Part shown: piece after piece, positions 1 to 5,889 of the stretch
Layout of the letters: every line of letters begins with the position of its first letter
Numbering within the stretch: position 1 is the first letter of the stretch
Assembly (NCBI GenBank): GCA_033764095.1
Contig: JANRJF010000465.1
Span: 1-5,930, forward strand
Direction: 5' to 3'
Length of the DNA stretch: 5,930 nt
DNA from: JBDTMT01 sp033764095
Lineage (GTDB): Bacteria > Desulfobacterota > Binatia > HRBIN30 > CADEER01
Program-made: the position numbers and the translations under genes
Notes under the pieces: model-generated
Told to the model about the DNA's origin: nothing
Databases searched by the model: none
What the model saw: only the letters and a program-made list of their open reading frames with translations

Positions 1-1236
1 CTCGACGCCGCGCGGGTCGCCGACGGCCTGCTCAGCGAGGTGGCCTTCTTCGACATCTACCCGGCCAACGACCAGGCCCAGTTCAGCGGCGCGTGGAGCA
101 ACTACCCGTTCTTCGCCAGCGGCACGGTGCTGATCGGCGGCATCGAGAGCGGCCTGTTCGTCGTCCAGCCGACCCTCGAGGTCGACGCGACGCCGAGCCC
201 GACCCCGAGCGCGCCGACGCCGACCGCGACCATCACCCGCACGCCGACCGCGACGCGCACGGCGACGGCGACGCGCACCGCGACCGCGACCCGCACCGCG
301 ACGCCGATCCCGGTGATCGTGCTCGACCCGATCGCGGCGCCGCTGCCGGTCGGCGGTAGTGTCGATCTCAGCGGCTCCGGCTTCACCGCCGGCTCGCGCG
401 TCATGCTCTACGTCGCCACCGCCGGCGGCGCGCAGAGCATCGGCCCGCTGACGCCGTCGCCACGCAGCGCCACCAGCCTGCACCTCGTCCTGCCGCTCGG
501 CACTCCGCTCGGCAACGGCTTCGCCAGCCTGCTGGTGGTGAACACCGACCAGGGCTACGCCCAGTCGAACCCGCAGAGCCAGTTGCTGATCGGCGCGCCG
601 AGCGGTGGACCGCCGAGCATCCTGTCGGTCGACGGCGTCGGGCTCGATCCGGTCGACCCCGGCATTCCCACCGCGCTGGTGCCGGTGGCGTTGGTGCCGG
701 GAGCGACGGTCACCGTCACCGGCAGCGGCTTCAACGCGCCGCTGGTCAACCTGTACACCGCCGCCGGCAACCTCGGCCCGCTGACGCCGCAGCCGGGCGG
801 CGGGGCGGCGCAGTTCAGCCTGGTGGTGCCGGCCGGAGCGCCGACCGGCCCGGGCGCGCTGCAGGTGGTCAACGCGCCGTATACCGGCGCGGTCACCTCG
901 AATGCCGTCGCGCTCGCCATTGGCGCCCGCATCGGCATCGACGCGGTGACGCAGAGCGGGACGCAGGTGACCGTCGATGGCAGCGGCTTCTCCAGCGCGA
1001 CGGTGATCAACTTCTTCGCCCAGCAGGGCGGCGGCGTCGCCAACCTCGGCGGCCTCGACGCCGGCGGCCAGCCGCGCATCGGGCTGTCGGTCGCGTCGCC
1101 GCACCGCTTCACCTTCACCCTGCCGGCCGGCGCGCAGCCCGGCCCGGCGTACGTCCACGCCATCAATCCGCCGTATGTGCCGTTCTCTTCCACCGCGGGC
1201 GATCCGGACGGCGCCCTGACGGTGGTGGCACCATGA
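1..1236 (+). CDS. C-terminal part of a choice-of-anchor B family protein with Thr-rich linker and three TIG-like repeats (5' partial)
   Basis: The frame is open from base 1 and its start lies upstream; the GTG at 40 is internal. Numbering from the window edge, residues 1-58 match the end of the choice-of-anchor B (LVIVD-repeat-like) domain: EVAFFDIYPAND, then GAWSNYPFFASGTVLIGG and IESGLFVVQP. Residues 64-104 are a Thr/Pro/Ala/Arg linker. Three TIG/IPT-like beta-sandwich repeats follow at about 105-198, 205-309 and 310-411, each with a G-S-G-F turn (SGSGFTAGS, TGSGFNAPL, DGSGFSSAT) and a P-[AL]-G-x-x-x-G strand later on. The protein is probably exported and surface-associated, but its signal peptide would be outside the window. 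Choice-of-anchor families are known for variable C-terminal sorting signals. Here no LPXTG motif, PEP-CTERM or terminal membrane helix is visible and the protein ends with the third repeat (LTVVAP). The biochemical role is unknown. The next gene encodes the same C-terminal module and is probably co-transcribed. Confidence 0.85.
   Translation, partial: LDAARVADGLLSEVAFFDIYPANDQAQFSGAWSNYPFFASGTVLIGGIESGLFVVQPTLEVDATPSPTPSAPTPTATITRTPTATRTATATRTATATRTATPIPVIVLDPIAAPLPVGGSVDLSGSGFTAGSRVMLYVATAGGAQSIGPLTPSPRSATSLHLVLPLGTPLGNGFASLLVVNTDQGYAQSNPQSQLLIGAPSGGPPSILSVDGVGLDPVDPGIPTALVPVALVPGATVTVTGSGFNAPLVNLYTAAGNLGPLTPQPGGGAAQFSLVVPAGAPTGPGALQVVNAPYTGAVTSNAVALAIGARIGIDAVTQSGTQVTVDGSGFSSATVINFFAQQGGGVANLGGLDAGGQPRIGLSVASPHRFTFTLPAGAQPGPAYVHAINPPYVPFSSTAGDPDGALTVVAP
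190..312 (+). repeat. Low-complexity DNA encoding a Thr/Pro/Arg linker, with an 18-bp tandem repeat
   Basis: This stretch encodes the hinge between the choice-of-anchor B domain and the TIG-like repeats. It starts as Thr-Pro-Ser-Pro and becomes regular: bases 250-303 are three in-frame 18-bp units (250-267, 268-285, 286-303), each encoding Ala-Thr-Arg-Thr-Ala-Thr and differing only at a few C/G positions. Thr-Pro linkers usually form extended, protease-resistant and often O-glycosylated spacers; the Arg every six residues is the unusual part. The repeat could change copy number by slippage, which would lengthen or shorten the linker without breaking the frame. Confidence 0.85.
313..1233 (+). 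repeat. First copy of the paralogous three-TIG C-terminal module
   Basis: This segment and bases 1851-2774 encode the same roughly 307-residue module in the same repeat order. Aligning them by eye gives about 184 identical positions (about 60%), spread evenly over the three repeats, with a single one-residue gap in the third. The best conserved blocks are PLGNGFAS followed by VVNTDQGY in repeat 1, GSGFNAPLVNL and GNLGPL in repeat 2, and VIN, FAQQ, RFTFT and NPPY in repeat 3. Short exact DNA identities remain, for example around 505-528 and 2045-2068. Repeats within one protein are much less alike than matching repeats of the two proteins, so the whole module was duplicated as a unit. Confidence 0.85.
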
Positions 1237-1240
1237 GGAG
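1235..1240 (+). promoter_or_regulatory. Ribosome binding site (GAGGAG) deciding the start at 1248
   Basis: GAGGAG ends seven bases before the ATG at 1248, a good Shine-Dalgarno position. The upstream in-frame ATG at 1233 overlaps the preceding stop codon as ATGA, but it would put this purine tract inside the coding sequence and add five residues (MRSPE) before a standard signal peptide. I therefore choose 1248. The site overlaps the stop of the previous gene, which suits coupled translation. Confidence 0.65.
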
Positions 1241-1247
1241 CCCAGAG

Positions 1248-2777
1248 ATGACCGATCGCGCGACCGCCTCGAAGCGCAGCGCCCTGCGGGCCGTGCTCGC
1301 CTGCCTGCTGTTGGGAGCCGCCCCGGTGCACGCCGCGACGCTCAGCGCGCCGGCGACCACGACGCTGAACGGCGTCGGTGCCTCCGCCGCGTTGCTGTTG
1401 TCGATCGACGACGCCACCGGCGTCGAGGCCGCCGACATCGACGTCGACCTGCCCGGCGTCGTGCAGCTCAACGGCGAGGTGACGGTGACGGCGCTGAGCA
1501 GCAACTGCACGGTGCTGTCGAACCTCGCCGGCAGCGTGCTGCGCATCGGGTTGGCCTGTGCCGCGCCGCTCAGCGGCTCCGGCGCGCTGCTCTCGATCCC
1601 GCTCGCCGCCGTCACCGCCAGCAGCGGCGCGCTGACCATCTCGCGCTGCGAGCTGAACGAGATGACCATCGCCTGCAATCGGGTCGGCGGCACGGTCGCG
1701 GTGTCGACGCCGACGCCGACCGCCACCCGCACCGCCACCGCCACCGCGACGCGCACCTCGACCGCCACGCCGAGCGCGACGCGCACCTTCACCCGCACCG
1801 CCACGTTCACCAACACGCTGGCGCCGACCCGCACCGCGACCCCGCCGCCGTTCGTCCAACTCGACGCGATCCCGTCGCCGATCGTGGTCGGCGCCTCGCA
1901 CACCCTGCCCGGCACGGGCTTCACCGCCGGCAGCGTCGTCCTCGTCTTCGTCGCGACCAGCAGCGGGCCGGTGTCGCAGGGACCGTTCACCCCGAGCAGC
2001 CGCACCGCCACCTCGCTCACCTGGCCGGTGCCGGCGAGCATGCCGCTCGGCAACGGCTTCGCCAGCGTGATGGTGGTCAACACCGATCAGGGCTACATCC
2101 AGTCGAACCTGCAGAGTCAGCTGCTGCAGGGCTCGGCAGCGGCGAACATCCCGACCATCCGCACGGTGAACGGCGTCGCCGTGCACACGGTCGATCCGAC
2201 CGTGCCGCTGGCCTACGTCGAGACGGTGGTGGCGCCGGGCGCGACGGTGACCGTCGGCGGCAGCGGCTTCAACGCCCCGCTGGTCAACCTGTTCACTGCC
2301 AGCGGCAACCTCGGCCCGCTGTCGCCGCTCCCCGGCGGCAACGCCGCCAGCTTCCAGATCACCATTCCGGCCAACGCGCCGGCCGGGCCGGGCAGCCTGC
2401 AGGTGGTGAACAACCCGTACACCGGCAACGTGATCTCCAACGCGGTATCGGTGCCGATCGGCGCGCTGGTGACGATCAGCGGCATCTCGCAGTCGGGCAG
2501 CGTCGTCACCGTCGACGGCACCGGCTTCTCCACCGTCTCGGTGATCAACCTGTTCGCCCAGCAGTCCGGTGGCGGGGTGAACAACTTCGGCGGGCTCACC
2601 GCCGGCGGGGCGGCGAAGATTCCGCTCAGCGTGCTGTCGTCGACCCGCTTCACCTTCACCGTGCCGGCCGGCACCGCCAGCGGCCCGGCCTACGTGATGG
2701 TGCTCAACCCGCCGTACATCCCGTACTCCAGCAGCGGCAGCGATCCGGACGGCGGCTTCACACTGACCGTACCGTGA
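1248..2777 (+). CDS. Secreted cohesin-like domain protein with Thr-rich linker and three TIG-like repeats
   Basis: This is a complete 509-residue exported protein. Residues 1-29 form a Sec signal peptide: basic start with Lys9 and Arg10, hydrophobic core AVLACLLLG, and probable cleavage after Val-His-Ala at 29. Residues 30-153 resemble a cohesin domain, the immunoglobulin-like fold that binds dockerins in cellulosomes but also occurs in many non-cellulolytic bacteria. The signature is LSIDDATGVEAADIDVDLPG, then PLSGSGALLSIPLAAV, then a closing GGTVAV. Four cysteines (87, 104, 134, 143) could form two disulfides. Residues 154-201 are a Thr/Pro/Arg linker, and three TIG-like repeats occupy about 202-295, 302-405 and 406-509. 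That C-terminal module is about 60% identical to that of the upstream protein. No dockerin, C-terminal anchor or catalytic domain is visible. It starts 11 bases after the preceding stop, so the two are probably one operon and may act on the same surface or polymer. The signal peptide and repeats are well supported; the cohesin call is moderate. Confidence 0.85.
   Translation: MTDRATASKRSALRAVLACLLLGAAPVHAATLSAPATTTLNGVGASAALLLSIDDATGVEAADIDVDLPGVVQLNGEVTVTALSSNCTVLSNLAGSVLRIGLACAAPLSGSGALLSIPLAAVTASSGALTISRCELNEMTIACNRVGGTVAVSTPTPTATRTATATATRTSTATPSATRTFTRTATFTNTLAPTRTATPPPFVQLDAIPSPIVVGASHTLPGTGFTAGSVVLVFVATSSGPVSQGPFTPSSRTATSLTWPVPASMPLGNGFASVMVVNTDQGYIQSNLQSQLLQGSAAANIPTIRTVNGVAVHTVDPTVPLAYVETVVAPGATVTVGGSGFNAPLVNLFTASGNLGPLSPLPGGNAASFQITIPANAPAGPGSLQVVNNPYTGNVISNAVSVPIGALVTISGISQSGSVVTVDGTGFSTVSVINLFAQQSGGGVNNFGGLTAGGAAKIPLSVLSSTRFTFTVPAGTASGPAYVMVLNPPYIPYSSSGSDPDGGFTLTVP
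1707..1850 (+). repeat. Second low-complexity Thr/Pro/Arg linker-coding stretch
   Basis: It encodes the linker between the cohesin-like domain and the TIG-like module. It begins Thr-Pro-Thr-Pro-Thr-Ala-Thr-Arg and keeps the Thr-Ala-Thr-Arg theme, but it is less regular than the linker of the upstream gene: Ser, Phe, Asn and Leu interrupt it (RTFTRTATFTNTLAPTRT). At 48 codons it is slightly longer than the 41-codon upstream linker. The position is equivalent in both proteins, directly before repeat 1. Confidence 0.8.
1851..2774 (+). repeat. Second copy of the paralogous three-TIG C-terminal module
   Basis: This is the partner of bases 313-1233, encoding repeats at about 1851-2132, 2151-2462 and 2463-2774. 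The third repeat has one extra Gly (AQQSGGGV against AQQGGGV). The last 30 residues keep the pattern GPAYV, NPPY, P[FY]SS, DPDG, T, P in both proteins, so the extreme C-terminus is conserved and not a frayed end. Confidence 0.85.
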
Positions 2778-2783
2778 GCGGCG

Positions 2784-2816
2784 GGCGGCGGTGCGCCCCG
2801 GAGGCGCGCCGCCGCC
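2784..2816 (+). terminator. Strong GC stem-loop after the two-gene unit, probable terminator
   Basis: Bases 2784-2797 pair with 2803-2816 over 14 positions with only one G-U wobble (2792 with 2808), leaving the five-base loop CCGGA. The stem starts seven bases after the stop codon. No T-run follows (the next bases are GTCCACC), so this is not a classical Rho-independent terminator; it may work as a U-less terminator or as a 3'-end stabiliser. Chance pairing is easier in GC-rich DNA, but 14 uninterrupted pairs directly after a stop is more than background. Confidence 0.65.
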
Positions 2817-2835
2817 GTCCACCGGCAGGCGGACG

Positions 2836-2862
2836 TTGCCCGCCGCGCGGCGCGCGTATAGA
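2836..2862 (+). promoter_or_regulatory. Possible sigma-70-like promoter for the YfhO-family gene
   Basis: TTGCCC at 2836-2841 and TATAGA at 2857-2862 resemble -35 and -10 boxes, each with four of six consensus bases, but the spacer is only 15 bases. TATA is striking in DNA this GC-rich, and a start near 2869 would leave a leader of about 26 bases before the GTG at 2895. The spacer contains a perfect 10-bp palindrome (GCCGCGCGGC, 2842-2851), which could be an operator or just composition. The boxes follow the upstream terminator-like hairpin, which suits a separate transcription unit. Confidence 0.35.
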
Positions 2863-2894
2863 CCGGCGGCATTGCGCGGAGCGGTGACGGGAGC

Positions 2895-5798
2895 GTGCGA
2901 CGGCTGAGGGCCGAGTGGCCGGTGCTGCTGCTGGGTCTGCTGCCGCTGATCCAGTACTGGCCGGCGACCAGCGGCCGCGTGCTGCTCGGTCCCGGCGACG
3001 GCATCCTGATGTTCCTGCCGCTGCGCGTCTTCGCCGCGCAGGCCTGGCAGGCGTTCGAGCTGCCGCTGTGGAACCCGTGGGTGTTCAGCGGCTTTCCGCT
3101 GCTCGCCGCGATGACCGCCGGCGCCTTCTTCCCGTTCAACGCGCCATACCTGTTCGTCGCCCCGCCCCTGGCGATGAACGTCGTGGCGCTGGCGATGCTG
3201 AGCTCGCTCGCCGTCGGCACCTACGCCTATGCGCGCGCCATCGGCTGCACGCGCGCCGGCGCGCTGCTCGCCGGCGTCGGCTTCGTCGGCTGCGGCTTCA
3301 CCGTCGCGCGCATCGGCAACACGCCGCTGATCCAGGCGGCGCCGGCGCTGCCGTGGCTGCTGTTCGCCTGCGAGCGCCTGCGCGCCACCGGCGGTGTCCG
3401 CTGGGTGGCGTTCGGCGCCGCCGCCACGGCCATGGCGCTCTTCGCCGGGCATCCGCAGGTCCCCGCCTACACGATGGCGATCGCCGCGGCGTACGTCGCC
3501 TGGCGCGCCATCGCCGCGCCGCCGATCGGCCGCCTGCGCTACCTCGGGCTCGGCGCGGCGATGCTGGCCGCCGGCGTGGCGCTGGCGCTGCCGCAGCTGC
3601 TGCCGAGCGCCGAGCTGGCCGGGCAGAGCGTGCGCGCCCGCCTGTCGTTCGCCGACTTCGTCGATCTCGCGCTGACCCCGCCGCAACTCGCCGAGCTCTT
3701 CTTCCCGTTGCTGAGCCGCACGCTGTTCACCGACATGCTCGACACGCGCGCCAACGCCATCTTCGAGCAGGCCGGCTACACCGGTCTGCTCGGCCTCGGT
3801 CTGGCGCTGGCGGCACTGGCGGCCTGGCGGCGCGACGCGGTGGCGGCCTTCTGGGCGCTGCTCGCCCTGCTCGCGCTGCTGCTGGCGCTGGGCGCGGCGA
3901 CGCCGGTCGCCTGGCTGGCGTACCACGTCCCGGTGCTGAACCTCTTCCGCATCAGCGCGCGCTACCTGTTCGTCTTCGACTTTGCCGTCGCGCTGCTCGC
4001 CGGCATCGGGCTCAGTCGCCTGCAGCGCGGCGACGGGCGCCGTGCCGTGCGGCTGGTGGCAGTCGGGTTGGCGATCCTGCTGCCGGCGGTGGCGCTGGTC
4101 TGGCTGCAGGACGGTGCCCGTCTGTGGGACGCCGCGGCGCGCACCGGCGGCACGGCGCCGGCCGGGCTGACGCGGCTCGGGCCGGCGATCGTCCTGCCGC
4201 TGCTGCTCGGCGCCGCGACGGTGGTCGTCCTCGCGCTGCTCGCCGCGCGGCGGCGGCCGGCGCCCGCCGTCGTCGCGCTGGCGCTGCTGCTGCAGGGCGG
4301 CGACCTCTATCTCTACGCGCTGCAGCTCTGCGGGCCGTACCCGCGCGTCGACGCGGCGCTGGTCCAGCCGGCGTCGGTGGCGCCGTTGCGCGCCGTCGCC
4401 GGCGACGGCCGCGCCGCGCTGACCGTTGCCGCTGGGGTCGCGCCGGCCGACTACCGCCTCGCCCTGTGGGGGCAGCGACTCATCGCCGGCTACGATTCGC
4501 TGCTGATCGCGCGCTACGGCGCCTTTGCCGGCGATATGGACTACGCCGGGCGCGTCGATGCGTCGGCGTTGGTCGAGCATCCGCTCTTTCTCGACCTGCT
4601 CTCGACCCGCGCCCTGGCGGTGTCGTTCCTGCGCGACCCCGCCGCCCCGATAGAGGCCGGCGGCGCCCGGTTCGCCGGGCCGGAGATCGGCGTCACCCTG
4701 CAGCCCGGCGCGGCGCTCGACTTCCCGCTGCCGACCAGCGCGCACGTCACCGGCGTCGGCGCGATCACCTTCCTCGGCGGCGCGGTCGGCGTCGGCGACG
4801 GCGCGCCGGCGCTGCGCGTCACGCTGCGCGATGCCGCCGGCGCGACGCGGGTGGTCGAGCTGCTCGCCGGCGTGCACACGGCGGAGTGGGCCTGGGATCG
4901 CGCCGACGTCGCGCCGGTGGTGCGCCACCGGCGCGCGCCGGTGGCCGAGACCTTCGACATGGGGGGCACGCCGGCCAACAAGTACGTCGGCGTCGTCGCG
5001 CTCGACGCACCGCTCGACGCCGAGTGGGTGCGGCTGGAGAACGTCGCGCCGCAGTCGCAACTCCAGGTGTCGCGCGTCTCGCTGCTCGACGCCGAGGCTG
5101 AGCGCGTGCACGCGCTCAGCCTCGCGCATCGGCTGCTCGACCAGCCCGAGCGTTGGCGGCGGCGCGGCGGCGTGAACGTGCCGAACGTGCTGCGCGCCGC
5201 CTCTCCCCTGGCCGGCGCGGCCTGGCTGGGGCCGCCGCTCGGGGTGGCGCCGGTGCGCGCGGACCCGCCGCACGACGCGGCGCGGGTCGAGATCCTGGAG
5301 AACCGACTGGCGTTACCGCACGCCTGGCTGGTGCCGCGCACCATCGCGGTGGACGCCGCGGCGGCGCTGGCCAGCGTGCGGCAGGCGCGCCTGCCCGACG
5401 GCGCGCCCTTCGACCCGCGCGCCGTGGCGTTGGTCGAGGCCGCCGCCAGCCAGGATTTCGGCGCCCTCGATCCCGCCGCCGGCGCCGAGGTGACCAGCGC
5501 CACGGCGGAGCGCCTGGAGGTCGCGACCCGTTCCGCGGCGCCGGCGTTCCTGGTGCTGAGCGAGATCGACTATCCGGGCTGGCAGGTGACGGTGGACGGC
5601 GCGCCGGCGGCGTTGGTGCGCGCCAACGCCATGCTGCGCGGCGTCGCGCTGCCGGCCGGGGCGCATCGCGTCGTCTTCGTCTACCGCTCGCGCGGCGTCA
5701 TGCTCGGATTCGCCGGCGCCGGGCTGACCGCGCTGGCACTGGCGGTCGCGGCGGGGTGGCGCTGGCGCGTGCGGCGCGCGCCAGGCGGGCGCGGATGA
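2895..5798 (+). CDS. YfhO-family (GT-C-like) polytopic membrane protein
   Basis: This is a complete 967-residue integral membrane protein of the YfhO type. Such proteins resemble GT-C glycosyltransferases that use lipid-linked sugars on the outer face of the membrane; YfhO in Bacillus is linked to lipoteichoic acid glycosylation. Membrane segments are near residues 7-24, 93-113, 120-138, 168-187, 190-208, 213-236, 293-311, 314-332, 354-376, 385-404, 429-452 and 457-475, with a last helix at 935-955. Family-like motifs are PGDG (33-36) with the following large outer loop LWNPWVFSGFPLL (59-70), AGHPQ (184-188), LFRISARYLFVF (350-361) and the C-terminal YPGWQVTVDG (893-902) with LRGVALPAGAHRVVF. 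PGDG carries the acidic residue expected in the first outer loop of GT-C enzymes. Residues about 600-735 look like a beta-sandwich insertion (EWAWDRADV, RRAPVAETF). The GTG start keeps the basic MRRLR end before helix 1. Its ribosome site is unclear: GCGGAG is 13 bases away and GGGAG is too close. GTG 2922, with GAGGG 11 bases upstream, is the alternative. Donor and acceptor are unknown. Confidence 0.85.
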   Translation: MRRLRAEWPVLLLGLLPLIQYWPATSGRVLLGPGDGILMFLPLRVFAAQAWQAFELPLWNPWVFSGFPLLAAMTAGAFFPFNAPYLFVAPPLAMNVVALAMLSSLAVGTYAYARAIGCTRAGALLAGVGFVGCGFTVARIGNTPLIQAAPALPWLLFACERLRATGGVRWVAFGAAATAMALFAGHPQVPAYTMAIAAAYVAWRAIAAPPIGRLRYLGLGAAMLAAGVALALPQLLPSAELAGQSVRARLSFADFVDLALTPPQLAELFFPLLSRTLFTDMLDTRANAIFEQAGYTGLLGLGLALAALAAWRRDAVAAFWALLALLALLLALGAATPVAWLAYHVPVLNLFRISARYLFVFDFAVALLAGIGLSRLQRGDGRRAVRLVAVGLAILLPAVALVWLQDGARLWDAAARTGGTAPAGLTRLGPAIVLPLLLGAATVVVLALLAARRRPAPAVVALALLLQGGDLYLYALQLCGPYPRVDAALVQPASVAPLRAVAGDGRAALTVAAGVAPADYRLALWGQRLIAGYDSLLIARYGAFAGDMDYAGRVDASALVEHPLFLDLLSTRALAVSFLRDPAAPIEAGGARFAGPEIGVTLQPGAALDFPLPTSAHVTGVGAITFLGGAVGVGDGAPALRVTLRDAAGATRVVELLAGVHTAEWAWDRADVAPVVRHRRAPVAETFDMGGTPANKYVGVVALDAPLDAEWVRLENVAPQSQLQVSRVSLLDAEAERVHALSLAHRLLDQPERWRRRGGVNVPNVLRAASPLAGAAWLGPPLGVAPVRADPPHDAARVEILENRLALPHAWLVPRTIAVDAAAALASVRQARLPDGAPFDPRAVALVEAAASQDFGALDPAAGAEVTSATAERLEVATRSAAPAFLVLSEIDYPGWQVTVDGAPAALVRANAMLRGVALPAGAHRVVFVYRSRGVMLGFAGAGLTALALAVAAGWRWRVRRAPGGRG

Positions 5799-5801
5799 GA
5801 C

Positions 5802-5849
5802 CGATCGCCCGGCGATCGAGCCCGCGATGCCATCGCGCGGCCGCCGCGC
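5802..5849. terminator. Three small tandem inverted repeats between convergent genes
   Basis: Three adjacent inverted repeats lie just after the YfhO-family stop codon. They are CGATCGC/GCGATCG (5802-5808 with 5812-5818, 3-base loop), CGCGATG/CATCGCG (5823-5829 with 5831-5837, one unpaired base, so really six pairs and a 3-base loop), and GCGCGG/CCGCGC (5835-5840 with 5844-5849, 3-base loop). The second and third overlap, so they are alternatives. There is no T-run on either strand. The location suits a bidirectional terminator for convergent genes, but stems of 6-7 bp are not strong evidence in such GC-rich DNA. Confidence 0.35.
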
Positions 5850-5889
5850 CGACGCCCGCGGCGAACGCGCCTGCCGGACCGGACGGCGG

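Noticed and set aside
190..312. Possible CRISPR-like or intergenic tandem repeat
   Set aside because: The units are 18 bp, contiguous without spacers and in frame with the coding sequence; they encode a protein linker.
1233..1247. Alternative ATG start overlapping the previous stop codon
   Set aside because: The GAGGAG ribosome site is well spaced for the ATG at 1248 and would be inside the gene if 1233 were used.
1293..1313. Possible lipobox (VLAC, Cys19) in the signal peptide of the cohesin-like protein
   Set aside because: The Cys sits in the middle of the hydrophobic core and is followed by LLLG and a good Val-His-Ala cleavage site, so ordinary signal peptidase cleavage is more likely.
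1163..2083. Minus-strand 306-codon frame rich in Val-Ala-Val-Arg repeats
   Set aside because: The repeats are the reverse complement of the Thr/Arg linker codons; the plus-strand frame has a signal peptide and recognisable domains.
2915..5101. Plus-strand 728-codon frame overlapping the YfhO-family gene
   Set aside because: The product is low-complexity Arg/Ala/Gly with no hydrophobic segments or motifs; it is an out-of-frame shadow.
555..5273. A 1572-codon antisense open frame
   Set aside because: It runs across two plus-strand genes and the gap between them. Its translation is almost only Arg, Gly, Ala, Glu, Gln, Asp and His with no domain, as expected for antisense of GC-biased codons.
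4541..5503. Minus-strand 320-codon frame rich in Ser, Ala, Arg and Thr
   Set aside because: It lies wholly inside the YfhO-family gene, which has clear family motifs in the plus frame.
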